A DNA stretch of 64,000 nucleotides from Gramella sp. Hel_I_59 (GCF_006714895.1 NZ_VFME01000001.1:3224001-3288000); one strand, 5' to 3'. Positions 17,878 through 26,190 are shown, counted from the stretch's first letter. Numbers and translations: made by a program. The notes: generated by a model not told the origin, from the letters alone.

Positions 17878-19392
17878 TTAAAAAATTTCCACAGGTTTGT
17901 TTTCCACTTTACTTACATTTAGAAGTTGTTCGTACACATCCTCATATTGCTGTATAAATTTCGAGATCGTAAAGTGATCCAATACTCGTTGTCTCGCGTG
18001 GGTAGCCATTTTCGACCGCAATTCTTTGTTCTGTAATAATTCTATGACCCTTTCCCCGATTTCCTGGGCATGCTTCGGCTTGCATAAAAAGCCGCTGTTT
18101 TCGTCCAGCGCTTCTTTAACTCCACCAACATCTGTGGAAATGACAGGAACACCACAACTCATACTTTCAATTACTGTATAAGGAAAACCTTCAGAAATAG
18201 AAGTAAGAATAGAAAGATCACCTTCCGGAAAAATATTATGCGAATCGCTTCTAGGCCCCATCAATTTGAAATTCTCCTTTATTCCCAGTTCTTCAATTAA
18301 TTGGAGGCAGGTATCTGTATACTCGGGAACCGCTTTATCATCACCATAAATTAGATATTGAATATCTGGAATAGATTTTTGAACTACGGCGCAGGACCGG
18401 ATCATAGTAATCACATCCTTTAGCTCAAAGATCCTGGCAGCTGCAACAACTGTCGGAACATTTTTAAGATGGTCTGGTTTTGGTTTCGGTTTAAATTTAT
18501 CAGAATCAATCCCATTATATATGATCGAAATCTTGTTGGGATCTGCCCCATACATTTTCTCCCATTTAATATTGAATTTGTTTACTGAGACAATAGCTTC
18601 AGATTTATAATAGGCCAACCTTGCTATAGCTTCTGAAAAGCGTATTAATAAACGTTTCAGAAAAAATGGATATTCAGAATTGTTTAAGGCGAGAAGTCGC
18701 TCTCTTATGAAAACACCGTGCTCGGTAAGCATGATTTTCGTACCATACTTATAATGTGCGATCAATGCCGGAATCACAGGGAATCCTGAAAGGGTTAGAT
18801 GAGCGATATCACATTTAGGGACATCGGTAATGGCCAGTGGAATTAAAAACCTATAGATCCATCGAAGACCAATGGTAATATCTATCAAAGCTGCATCTGG
18901 GTTGTAATCCCTTACAATATACTGGGACATGATCTCACGGTAAGCCTTCCAAACAGGCTCGCTACGCATCGTTTCCTTGTAATCATAATCCTCAAAGTAT
19001 AACCACAGAGTTCTAAAAACCTCATCCAGATGTTCAACCTCGAGATTGTCATCATAAATTAAATGCAACAATTTTGAAAAAACCGGAACAAATTCACGCT
19101 CTACAATCTCATTGGTGGTCCATTCCTTTTTACCTACGGTTTTATAATACTCATCCCCATAGCTAATGTAATCATAAGGTTCATCTGGAGTCCATAATGG
19201 AACCTGAACTACCTGGGTAATATTAGGACTCAGATCATATTTTGGTTTAGTTTCAAAATTGGCATTGATGGAGTACAATTTGAAATTCACGTTGCTTATC
19301 TGGCTACATAATAGATGCGCCCAGGTAGAAACTCCACCTCCGTTGAAAGGATAGGTTCCTTCCAACACCAACATTACCGACTGCTTCCCCAT
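17878..19392 (-). CDS. pelF: PelF-type GT4 glycosyltransferase
   Basis: Cytoplasmic glycosyltransferase of family GT4 (504 aa, canonical PelF about 507). PelF is the polymerising transferase of Pel biosynthesis, using UDP-GalNAc/GlcNAc-type donors. The diagnostic N-terminus VLEGTYPFNGGGVSTWAHLL matches the PelF pattern EGTYP-x-x-x-GGVS-x-W. The GT-B C-terminal donor domain shows NGIDSDKFKP, VVAAARIFELKDV, LTSISEGFPYTVIESMSCG (E-x7-E nucleotide-sugar motif) and GGVKEAL. It is the first gene of the operon and its stop abuts the pelG start. No UDP-sugar epimerase is encoded next to it. Confidence 0.9.
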   Translation of the reverse strand: MGKQSVMLVLEGTYPFNGGGVSTWAHLLCSQISNVNFKLYSINANFETKPKYDLSPNITQVVQVPLWTPDEPYDYISYGDEYYKTVGKKEWTTNEIVEREFVPVFSKLLHLIYDDNLEVEHLDEVFRTLWLYFEDYDYKETMRSEPVWKAYREIMSQYIVRDYNPDAALIDITIGLRWIYRFLIPLAITDVPKCDIAHLTLSGFPVIPALIAHYKYGTKIMLTEHGVFIRERLLALNNSEYPFFLKRLLIRFSEAIARLAYYKSEAIVSVNKFNIKWEKMYGADPNKISIIYNGIDSDKFKPKPKPDHLKNVPTVVAAARIFELKDVITMIRSCAVVQKSIPDIQYLIYGDDKAVPEYTDTCLQLIEELGIKENFKLMGPRSDSHNIFPEGDLSILTSISEGFPYTVIESMSCGVPVISTDVGGVKEALDENSGFLCKPKHAQEIGERVIELLQNKELRSKMATHARQRVLDHFTISKFIQQYEDVYEQLLNVSKVENKPVEIF

Positions 19393-19739
19393 AGCTATCC
19401 TGTAAGAATTCCGAAAAAAATTAAAATTATAAAATAATGACGTCCTGATTTTAATCTAATCGATTGAAATCAGTAACAGATTCCTGCTTTGAAACGCCCA
19501 GGAAATCTACGTATGAAATACTTTTCTAGATTCCTGCGAGCTGGTATATTTTTGTTAAAATTTCGCTGCTATTAGAAAGCGTCTCTGGGTTCAATAATCT
19601 CTTCAGAAAATGATTTCTCCTGAAGAATTGAAATAATTAAAGCATTGAATCTAAGAATCTTAATATTTTGACCTTAAAATACTAAATTGATTGAAAAAAT
19701 GAGAAATCCTCATAGCACTAGAGAAAATCCCTGATAAAT
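19393..19739. other. Intergenic region upstream of pel-like operon, right island junction
   Basis: About 350 AT-rich bases without a plausible gene. It must hold the promoter of the pelF-first operon (minus strand), but I find no CAAAnnTA (-7 box on the minus strand) and cannot place the start. Its right end is the abrupt junction (19739/19740) with the truncated OYE copy. Confidence 0.6.
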
Positions 19740-19740
19740 T

Positions 19741-19953
19741 TTTGATCAGGAAAAAGGGAATGCAGTGCTTGAAGATGGTGATGCAGACCTTGTTGCCTTC
19801 GGAAAACCATTTATCTCTAATCCAGATCTTGCTGAAAGATTTGCACAGGGTGTTGAACTGGACCCCTGGGATGAGGATATTTTTTACTCTGGAGGAGCAA
19901 AAGGCTATACCGACTACGAGGTTAAAACTGAAAGAGCTACAGTGCTTCAGTAA
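19741..19953 (+). pseudogene. Truncated OYE gene fragment (C-terminal 70 codons)
   Basis: Reads in frame as FDQEKGNAVLEDGDADLVAFG and onward to the same ATVLQ-stop as the intact gene at 8333-9448. The first 300 or so residues are missing, and no start or upstream coding sequence is present. Amino-acid changes are few: Asp to Glu, Glu to Ala, Ser to Pro, and Thr to Ile before FYSGGAKGYTDYE. The frame is open, but a 70-residue tail of a TIM barrel cannot be functional. It is a relic of duplication or integration. Confidence 0.85.
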
Positions 19954-19972
19954 AAACGGAAAGTTTGATACT

Positions 19973-20008
19973 AAAAAAGTCCTTCAGAAATTTCTGAAGG
20001 ACTTTTTT
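19973..20008. terminator. Duplicated intrinsic terminator
   Basis: The self-complementary sequence AAAAAAGTCCTTCAGAAA/TTTCTGAAGGACTTTTTT is a second copy of the hairpin at 9467-9509. Here it lies just past the stop of the SDR gene on the minus strand and probably terminates it. Confidence 0.8.
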
Positions 20009-20030
20009 AGTTTCGGTATAAAGCGGTGAT

Positions 20031-20774
20031 CTAGAATTCCTGAACCGTAGGTCTAATTACGATCTCATTCACGTCCACCTCTTTTGGTTGCTCAATGGCA
20101 TATGCTATAGCTCTGGCAATAGAATCTCCAGGAATAGCCTGCTTGTAAAATTCTTTTACATTTTCTGAACTTTCATCGTGGCTTGAACCATATTTTAATT
20201 CAGAATCTATAGCTCCTGGCTCTACGGTCGTTGTTCTAATGTTCCCACCAACCTCGTGACGTAAACCATCAGAAATTGCTCTTACTGCATATTTAGTTCC
20301 GCTATAAACGGTTCCTCCAGGACTAAATACTTTGATTCCGGCAACTGAAGAAAGATTTATAAAGTGACCAAATCCCTGTTCCTGGAACACTGGGAGCGCT
20401 GCAGAAATTCCGTAAAGCACACCTTTTACATTAATATCGATCATTTTATCCCACTCCTCCACTTTATCTTCAGCAAGGGGTGCAATAGCCATTAATCCGG
20501 CATTATTGATAAGAACATCAATTTTGCCATATTCTTTTTTACTAAGGTCAATCAGATTTTTCAGGTCTTCTCTTTTAGTAACATCAGTCTCCACTACAAG
20601 CGCCTCACCTCCATCTTTTCTGATATCTTCAGCAATGGCATCCAGTTTTTCCTTACGTCTCGCAGCAATAACTACCTTTGCTCCTCGTGAAGCTAAATGA
20701 CGGGCTGTATTTTCCCCTAGTCCACTACTACCACCTGTTATAATTACTACTTTACCTTTGATATTATCTTCCAT
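20031..20774 (-). CDS. SDR family oxidoreductase
   Basis: Classical short-chain dehydrogenase/reductase (247 aa). Motifs: nucleotide-binding TGGSSGLG (about residues 14-21), NNAGLM (about 90-95), the catalytic Ser in INLSSVAG, and Tyr-x-x-x-Lys in YSGTKYAV (about 156-163). The residues after the second strand, AARRKEKLD, suggest NADP(H) preference. The substrate is unknown. This clade is often annotated as a clavaldehyde dehydrogenase/YdfG-like reductase. It would be the native right-hand neighbour of the OYE gene if the pel-like locus is an insertion. A -7 box lies upstream. Confidence 0.92.
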   Translation of the reverse strand: MEDNIKGKVVIITGGSSGLGENTARHLASRGAKVVIAARRKEKLDAIAEDIRKDGGEALVVETDVTKREDLKNLIDLSKKEYGKIDVLINNAGLMAIAPLAEDKVEEWDKMIDINVKGVLYGISAALPVFQEQGFGHFINLSSVAGIKVFSPGGTVYSGTKYAVRAISDGLRHEVGGNIRTTTVEPGAIDSELKYGSSHDESSENVKEFYKQAIPGDSIARAIAYAIEQPKEVDVNEIVIRPTVQEF

Positions 20775-20809
20775 AATTGTGATTTTTAGAATTCACTTTA
20801 ATTCGGAGA

Positions 20810-20817
20810 CAAAAATA
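20810..20817 (-). promoter_or_regulatory. -7 promoter element of SDR gene
   Basis: The minus strand reads TATTTTTG, a TAnnTTTG match 35 nt before the ATG at 20774. No convincing -33 box. Confidence 0.35.
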
Positions 20818-20954
20818 CGAGGGGATAAGGAGCTGTATAAATCTAGCAGACGGGTTTGTAAATAGTTTAACCTGGTTGATTGACCTGGGTTAATAATGTC
20901 GGATTGAATCAGGATATAAAAAGAGAATTATGCTCCTAAACTTATCAAATGAAA

Positions 20955-21161
20955 TTAGACGGTTTGCTCTTCTGAAGTAGTAGTTTTAATTCCAGAGATA
21001 GTATTATCATGTTTTCGACCGAATCTACCGGTTATGGTCCATCCCACACCGAGGCCTAGCATGATTCCTGACACTAAATGAAAATTTGTACTTGTACTTA
21101 GGTAGCCAATGAGGATTCCAAGGATGATCATCCCCAATCCCAACAACCTCACTTTATTCAT
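20955..21161 (-). CDS. Small two-helix membrane protein
   Basis: Protein of 68 aa with two hydrophobic segments (about residues 5-22 and 28-45, LLGLGMIILGILIGYL and LVSGIMLGLGVGWTI) and a polar C-terminal tail. No family is recognised. It stands alone between the SDR gene and the DUF3124 gene, and its codon content looks like that of its neighbours. It is probably a real small membrane protein of unknown function. Confidence 0.6.
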   Translation of the reverse strand: MNKVRLLGLGMIILGILIGYLSTSTNFHLVSGIMLGLGVGWTITGRFGRKHDNTISGIKTTTSEEQTV

Positions 21162-21338
21162 GACGCAATTTATTATGGTCTTAATAAATGCGGATTAGGG
21201 CTGGCATTTGTAGGTTTAGACCTGATTTGGATGGTAAATTTAGGAATTAAATCCTGAGATATAAAAAGAAAATTGGTTAAAATACTAGTATTCAACGATG
21301 AAGTTAACGGCGAAACCTTTATTTTCTATGAATAATAA

Positions 21339-21869
21339 CTATTTAGTACGAATTCCCTGTGTAGTGAAGGAAAGGCCTTGCTGCCCGGAAGTGGAGATCA
21401 TCACAGCATCGAATACCGGCTCGGTTGTATTTAAATCTGCCTGCCAGTCAAAAACAAAGTTAGCCCCAGTCCCACCAGATTTATCGGTTTCATCGATCAC
21501 AATTTCAATCGTTTCCAGTGGCGCGATAAAAATGGGAGCATCAAAATAAGTTCGGATGAGCTTTCCATTGGTGGCGTAATAGTCGGCTCTTTCAACATAG
21601 ATCGTATCCTTCCGACTGGTGTTCCTCATGCTAATGGTCGCAGTTAGATCATGAGTGATATGTTCTGTCTGGCTATAAATTTCAGAATAAATAGAGAGAT
21701 AAGTTTCCCCGGAAGCCAATGAGTCATTCTGCGGAATATCAATTTGTCTCGATTCCCAACTTATAGGATCTATAGAACTGATCTCCTTCTTATCCTCGCA
21801 GGCTTGCAGCGCCAGAAAAACTATCAAAAGGCCGAAAAAATGTTTATTTGGATATTTTGTTTTAGTCAT
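21339..21869 (-). CDS. DUF3124 domain lipoprotein
   Basis: Protein of 176 aa with a lipoprotein signal (FLALQAC, Cys about 24) and a DUF3124-like domain. Typical features are SGETYLSIYSEIYS, the ATISMRNTS strand, IYVERADYYATNGKLIRTY, and the Gly-rich TDKSGGTGANFVFDWQ near residue 130. The domain is a beta-sandwich of unknown function, found in periplasmic proteins of Bacteroidota and cyanobacteria. It may share a transcript with the MarC gene 18 nt upstream. Confidence 0.8.
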   Translation of the reverse strand: MTKTKYPNKHFFGLLIVFLALQACEDKKEISSIDPISWESRQIDIPQNDSLASGETYLSIYSEIYSQTEHITHDLTATISMRNTSRKDTIYVERADYYATNGKLIRTYFDAPIFIAPLETIEIVIDETDKSGGTGANFVFDWQADLNTTEPVFDAVMISTSGQQGLSFTTQGIRTK

Positions 21870-21887
21870 ATCAATTGGGCTATCAGG

Positions 21888-22502
21888 CTATTTTAAAACT
21901 ACGAAAAAGTCTCTTAATCCCGCCAGTATGGATTGGGTTGCGTAGGCTGCCAGAATTAGTCCCATGATCTTACTTACCACGGTAATACCATATTCTCCCA
22001 CATGGTCTTTTACACGATTGGCCGTTAATAACAATATGCAGGTAATGGCAATAACCACTAGGACCAGTGCCGTGGTCACAGCCTGCTGCTGTATTGTATA
22101 TAAATTATTATCTGTCATTAGCACTACCGCCATAATCGCACCTGGAGAAGCAATAGATGGGATGGCAACTGGAAAGATCACCACATGCTTATAATCTTTG
22201 ATGAGTCCTTTTTCAGATTCAGGTTTTCCATCACCAAAGATCATAGTAAGCGCGAACAAGAAAAGGATCACACCACCTGAGATTTGGAAAGCATCCAGGG
22301 AAACATCCATTCCATCAAGAACAAGCTGTCCTACTATAATAAAGAACAATAGTATTAGAAAAGCAATGATGGAAGCTCTGATTGCTACTGTCTTACGTTT
22401 CTTTTCGGGAATGTTCTTGGTTGCTTCCAGATAAACCGGTACCGACCCAAGCGGATCGATCACGGCAATAAAGAAGAAAATAGTAGTTATGATTTCGTTC
22501 AT
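21888..22502 (-). CDS. MarC family integral membrane protein
   Basis: Protein of 204 aa of the MarC/UPF0056 family with six predicted membrane segments. Family blocks seen: FFIAVIDPLGSVPVYL near residues 10-25, ISGGVILFLFALTMIFG near 74-90, VAIPSIASPGAIMAVVL near 112-128 (the conserved P-x-x-x-x-PGAI), and the C-terminal MGLILAAYATQSILAGL. It was originally linked to multiple antibiotic resistance, but that link has been questioned and transport function is unproven. Confidence 0.92.
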   Translation of the reverse strand: MNEIITTIFFFIAVIDPLGSVPVYLEATKNIPEKKRKTVAIRASIIAFLILLFFIIVGQLVLDGMDVSLDAFQISGGVILFLFALTMIFGDGKPESEKGLIKDYKHVVIFPVAIPSIASPGAIMAVVLMTDNNLYTIQQQAVTTALVLVVIAITCILLLTANRVKDHVGEYGITVVSKIMGLILAAYATQSILAGLRDFFVVLK

Positions 22503-22761
22503 TGTTCCAATGTCTGGCGACTAAATTAAATAAATGGATCGGAATTTAGGTTCAATTACCAATTGTATCGCCTTAGACTCACAAGTTGTGCGATATTATC
22601 ATATTGAATAGCTCGAAGAGGTAAAAGAATATAAATGAATTTCGCAATAAGTAAGTTTTGCTATCACACTTCAAAATGTTCTATCGATCCTAAAGTCTAT
22701 GGAAGCCTCAATCAGCTGCACCATTATTTCAGTAAAAACAGGTATAATAGTTCTCAAATAT

Positions 22762-23202
22762 TCAGCTGGCCTGCTTCAATTCATAATAAGATGCCGTACA
22801 GTAGCGATCAAAGATCTTTGCGATTCGTTCCCTGTCCTCTATTGAAATATGTTTAATATCAAAAATTGATGTTTTTCCGTAGCGCCCTATAATAATAAGT
22901 TCACTTTCTGTAATTTCCACCGAACGAATCTTTTCAAAAGTAAACTGCTTTCCCCAGATTCCCTTCATTTTGATATTTATTCCAAGTTTGTTCCAGGAAA
23001 CCACCGACTTGAAAAAAATCATTCGGCTCCAGAAGAGTAAAAGAATCAAATGAGCACTGAATAAAAGTACGCTATCGAATCTTCCAAACATGTCATTAAA
23101 ATAATCCACTCCATACAGTACGAGGCACACTAATGCCAGAGAGATTAAGATCTTGCTTGATCTACCGTGGATTTTGTGAAAAAGCACTTTCTTCTTTTGC
23201 AT
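22762..23202 (-). CDS. Hypothetical membrane protein with PH-like C-terminal domain
   Basis: Protein of 146 aa with a basic N-terminus (MQKKKVLFHKIHGRSSK), two membrane segments (about residues 18-35 and 43-62) and a soluble C-terminal domain with alternating strands (VVSWNKLGINIKMKGIWG...TFEKIRSVEITESELIII) resembling bacterial PH domains. No specific family is assigned. It stands alone, with non-coding flanks of about 260 and 150 nt. Confidence 0.65.
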   Translation of the reverse strand: MQKKKVLFHKIHGRSSKILISLALVCLVLYGVDYFNDMFGRFDSVLLFSAHLILLLFWSRMIFFKSVVSWNKLGINIKMKGIWGKQFTFEKIRSVEITESELIIIGRYGKTSIFDIKHISIEDRERIAKIFDRYCTASYYELKQAS

Positions 23203-23333
23203 ACTGAATGAATAAACAGCGTAATTTTAAAGATTAGTATTTCAACTTACTAAGTTACAAATCAATTAACCATAAGATAATACTGCAGAAAAGATATTAA
23301 TAATTTCTGAACCTTTAGCTCTGGATGCAAGTA

Positions 23334-23355
23334 TACATTTGCCCTCAAATTTGAG
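23334..23355 (+). promoter_or_regulatory. Putative promoter with palindromic site
   Basis: TACATTTG (23334-23341) fits the -7 consensus. It is followed directly by the perfect 12-bp palindrome CTCAAATTTGAG (23344-23355), which would span the transcription start. This is a possible operator for the small Cys-rich protein gene downstream. Confidence 0.35.
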
Positions 23356-23414
23356 CTATGAGGTTGAGATTATTCAGGGAGCATTTTTCGCTATCTTTAC
23401 CCAAAAGGAAGGGA

Positions 23415-23651
23415 ATGTTTTGCTTTTATCTTGAGAACAGGAAACGCTTTGGTAATCAACATGTGGTTCACCTTAAAAGCTGTGAGCTCCTGCCCGAAAA
23501 GACTGGAAGAACCAAACTTGGATTTTTTAATGATTTCCAGGAACTGCACGCTCAGCATGATCCAGCTGAAGCTTCCTTAATGGCCTGTACTTATTGCTGC
23601 AAATCATTTCAACTTAATACTGACCAAAGGATCACCCCTACAGAAAACTAA
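23415..23651 (+). CDS. Small Cys/His-containing protein
   Basis: Protein of 78 aa from the ATG at 23415, which follows AGGAAGG, an unusually good ribosome site for this genome. An in-frame ATG at 23358 would add 19 basic residues. The core VVHLKSCELLP...TKLGFFNDFQELHAQ...CTYCCKS resembles a family of short bacterial proteins with an H-x-x-x-C-x-x-LP, LG-x-F and C-x-x-C(C) pattern, probably metal-binding. This is recognition by pattern only, and the function is unknown. No shadowing gene lies on the other strand. Confidence 0.5.
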   Translation: MFCFYLENRKRFGNQHVVHLKSCELLPEKTGRTKLGFFNDFQELHAQHDPAEASLMACTYCCKSFQLNTDQRITPTEN

Positions 23652-23745
23652 GTTGTAATTAGCCGGTTTTCAACAACTTTCACTTTCACATTTATAACTT
23701 CTACAAATTTCTCAAACTTGCTACGAACACTTTGCTTTTAAGATC

Positions 23746-23753
23746 TATATTTG
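23746..23753 (+). promoter_or_regulatory. -7 promoter element of DUF4494 gene
   Basis: TATATTTG, a perfect TAnnTTTG, ends 24 nt before the ATG at 23778. It overlaps the upstream in-frame start at 23751, which excludes that start. Confidence 0.5.
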
Positions 23754-23777
23754 CCGACCCAAAAAAAGATTTTCATT

Positions 23778-24308
23778 ATGAGCGTAGTATGGTACGAGTG
23801 CAAAGTAAAGTATAGAAAGACCCATGAAACCGGGGAAAGTAAAGTAACTACTGAAACTTATCTTCTGGACGCAGTTTCTTATACGGAAGCTGAAGCAAGA
23901 ATCACAGAAGAGATGAAGACTTACACAAGTGAGGAGTTCATGATCACCAATATAAAGGTTGCAAATCTATCTGAAGTTCATCCATTTGAAAATTCAGATC
24001 GATGGTTCAAATCCAAGGTTTCGTTGATTAGTTATGATGATGAGAGTGGGAAGGAAAGAAAGTCCAATTTATACATGCTTATCCAGGCGAACGATGTAAA
24101 GGAGGCTTATGAAAATACGGAGCAGGCATTACAGGAAACTATGGGCGATTATAGCATTCCTGCAATTACTGAATCACCAATCCTGGATGTATTCCCATAT
24201 TTTTCAGATGAAGAAGAACCAACGGTAACTTCTGAAGCAACTGAAAATGCAGATGAAATTAAGAAATCTGAAGTTGTGGAAGAGACCGAAGAAGTCCCTT
24301 CAGAATAA
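23778..24308 (+). CDS. DUF4494 domain protein
   Basis: Protein of 176 aa of the Bacteroidota-specific DUF4494 family. The N-terminus WYECKVKYRKTHETGESK, the TETYLLDAVSYTEAEARI block and IKVANLSEVHPFENSDRWFK are characteristic, and the segment EKKE-like KERKSNLYMLIQANDVKEAY follows. The last 40 residues are an acidic, low-complexity tail (EEEPTVTSEATENADEI). It is a cytoplasmic protein of unknown function. The start at 23778 was chosen because the upstream in-frame start lies inside the -7 box. A hairpin terminator follows at 24389. Confidence 0.85.
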   Translation: MSVVWYECKVKYRKTHETGESKVTTETYLLDAVSYTEAEARITEEMKTYTSEEFMITNIKVANLSEVHPFENSDRWFKSKVSLISYDDESGKERKSNLYMLIQANDVKEAYENTEQALQETMGDYSIPAITESPILDVFPYFSDEEEPTVTSEATENADEIKKSEVVEETEEVPSE

Positions 24309-24388
24309 GCTTCGCAATTGAGGAATAGTTCAGATTACACGGCAAAAGTGTGGAATTGTCACCCATGATTCTTAATAAAGACCAAATT

Positions 24389-24412
24389 AAGCCCTGATTT
24401 TCAGGGCTTTTC
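24389..24412 (+). terminator. Intrinsic terminator after DUF4494 gene
   Basis: AAGCCCTGA, loop TTT, TCAGGGCTTTTC: a nine-base-pair hairpin with a short T-run, about 80 nt past the stop. Confidence 0.7.
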
Positions 24413-24466
24413 TAATGGGCACAGGAGTTGCCTATATGGAAACCAATACGAACAAAAATCTGAAAT

Positions 24467-25879
24467 ATGAATACTAAAAAGAATTATGAATCTATTGCTG
24501 AAGAAGAACACGCTTCAGGAATAAATAAATTCTTACCAACCAAAAATCCGCTGAATACGTGGGGTATCGTTGTGCTTATTAGCACTTTCATACTCATGTT
24601 GGGATCAGCTTATCTTGTATATTTTCTGCAGAGTGATTTTACAGAGATCAATACTGCCCGAATGAATACTACTTGGGGTTATGCTTTCTTTATCCTTGCA
24701 TCTGCCCTTTTCCTATATCGAGGAGCATTTTTTATCTATAATCTGGTGTTGTATTTCAAGTACAAGCCAATAGAATCTGTATCTAACGAAGAATTACCAA
24801 CCTGTACCGTGATCGTTCCAGCTTATAACGAGGGAAAACAGGTGTATGCTACGCTTATTAGCCTCGCAGAAAGTGAATATCCTACAGAAAAACTACAGTT
24901 ATTAGCAATCGATGATGGTAGTAAGGATGATACCTGGAGCTGGATGCAGGAAGCTAAAAAAGTTTTGGGTGATCGTGTAGCGATTTACCAGCAGCCTGAA
25001 AATAAGGGAAAGAGACATGCATTGTACAGAGGTTTTAACCTTGGTACTGGTGAAGTTTTTGTGACTGTAGATAGTGATTCTGTAGTAAACGCAGATACTT
25101 TGAGAAATCTGGTAAGCCCATTCGTTGTTAATGAAAAATGTGGTGCCGTTGCAGGTAACATCAGAGTTCTGAATAACGAGAAAGCATTACTTCCAAAGAT
25201 GTTAAACGTGAATTTCGTACTAAGTTTCGAATTTATGCGTTCTGCGGAAAGCACACTTGAATCTGTACTTTGTACTCCTGGTGCATTGGCAGCATATCGT
25301 GCAAGTGCTGTTTTTGAATGTCTTCCTGAGTGGATCAACCAGACTTTTATGGGGAAACCTTCAGATATCGGTGAAGACAGAGCTATGACTAACATGATTC
25401 TTAAGCAGGGACAACACGTTCTTTTCCAGAGAAACGCGTATGCATACACCAATGTACCTGAGCAATATAAAGGTCTTTATAAGATGTTTATTAGATGGGG
25501 GCGAAGTAATGTGCGTGAGAATATTGCCATGTCTAAATATGTATTTACTCAGTTTAGAGAAGGTTCAACTCTTGGATCAAGACTGTTGTTCATCAACCAG
25601 TTCCTGAAGATCATTATGAGTTATCCATTGATTATGATCATGCTATTTTTCGTGATCTCTCACCCACTTTTATTCCTTAGCTCAACATTTCTGGGAATTA
25701 TGGTTTATTCAAGTTTCCCGGTATTGTTCTATGCGAAAAGATATAAGCTATCAGAATCATTGTGGGCTTACTCATACAGTATTCTACACACTTTCGGACT
25801 ATTCTGGATCACCCCTTATGCGATTGCAACAGCTAGCAGAAGTGGATGGTTAACTAGAGAACTAAGTGTAAAGAAATAA
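24467..25879 (+). CDS. Processive family 2 glycosyltransferase (membrane)
   Basis: Inner-membrane GT2 (470 aa) of the hyaluronan/chitin/poly-GlcNAc-synthase type. Two membrane segments (about residues 30-55 and 70-95) precede the catalytic domain, which shows TCTVIVPAYNEGKQVY, LLAIDDGSKDDTW (first Asp), VTVDSDSVV (DxD), PSDIGEDRAMTN (GED base) and MFIRWGRSNVRE (Q/R-x-x-RW-like product-binding motif). Three or more membrane segments follow. It probably polymerises and extrudes a polysaccharide from a UDP-sugar. No deacetylase or c-di-GMP gene is adjacent, so the product is unknown. It has its own terminator. Confidence 0.88.
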   Translation: MNTKKNYESIAEEEHASGINKFLPTKNPLNTWGIVVLISTFILMLGSAYLVYFLQSDFTEINTARMNTTWGYAFFILASALFLYRGAFFIYNLVLYFKYKPIESVSNEELPTCTVIVPAYNEGKQVYATLISLAESEYPTEKLQLLAIDDGSKDDTWSWMQEAKKVLGDRVAIYQQPENKGKRHALYRGFNLGTGEVFVTVDSDSVVNADTLRNLVSPFVVNEKCGAVAGNIRVLNNEKALLPKMLNVNFVLSFEFMRSAESTLESVLCTPGALAAYRASAVFECLPEWINQTFMGKPSDIGEDRAMTNMILKQGQHVLFQRNAYAYTNVPEQYKGLYKMFIRWGRSNVRENIAMSKYVFTQFREGSTLGSRLLFINQFLKIIMSYPLIMIMLFFVISHPLLFLSSTFLGIMVYSSFPVLFYAKRYKLSESLWAYSYSILHTFGLFWITPYAIATASRSGWLTRELSVKK

Positions 25880-25904
25880 CACTAAACCCCAACAACTAAG
25901 AAAA

Positions 25905-25937
25905 GAAAAGCGATCCAGTTTAGGATCGCTTTTTTTA
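25905..25937. terminator. Intrinsic terminator after GT2 gene
   Basis: AAAAGCGATCC, loop AGTTTA, GGATCGCTTTTTTT: a strong hairpin with a T-run, placed between converging genes. Confidence 0.85.
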
Positions 25938-25947
25938 TGATTTGGTT

Positions 25948-26181
25948 CTACATTTTGTACCGAATGAGACTGAAGAGTGAAACCGTAGCCCAGACCGCTT
26001 CCAGAATTATGAACGGTACGTAGTCCATCAATACTGATGCATAACAGGCTAATGAGGCTCCTATCAAATTCAGTAATATATAGATAAGATCTTTGGTTCC
26101 AAGTTTTCCAGCAGCATTAAGAACATATGCCAGAAGAATTAAAAACACTCCTACCGAACCTATCCAATCTATATAAGTCAT
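25948..26181 (-). CDS. CBU_0592 family small membrane protein
   Basis: Protein of 77 aa with three closely packed hydrophobic segments (GSVGVFLILLAYVLNAAG, LIYILLNLIGASLACYASV and FIILEAVWATVSLFSLI). The layout and the polar GKLGTKD loop match the CBU_0592 family of small membrane proteins of unknown function. It lies 9 nt after the fructokinase gene and is probably the last gene of the fructan operon transcript, though a functional link is unproven. Confidence 0.8.
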   Translation of the reverse strand: MTYIDWIGSVGVFLILLAYVLNAAGKLGTKDLIYILLNLIGASLACYASVLMDYVPFIILEAVWATVSLFSLIRYKM

Positions 26182-26190
26182 ACTCAGTAA

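Larger units (their letters stand above)
19740..20028 (+). repeat. Right copy of direct repeat (OYE 3' end plus terminator)
   Basis: About 289 bp copy of 9235-9532 in the same orientation, beginning abruptly at TTTTGATCAGGAAAAAGGG and ending just before the SDR stop. See the left copy for identity. Confidence 0.85.

Noticed and set aside
19742..20029. 95-codon ORF in the right repeat copy
   Set aside because: It is a frame shadow of the OYE remnant. The true frame ends at 19953 and matches the OYE C-terminus.
23358..23414. Upstream ATG for the small Cys-rich protein
   Set aside because: It would add basic residues without similarity to the core, and the ATG at 23415 has a better ribosome site. 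It is kept as an alternative because the promoter at 23334 could also serve it.
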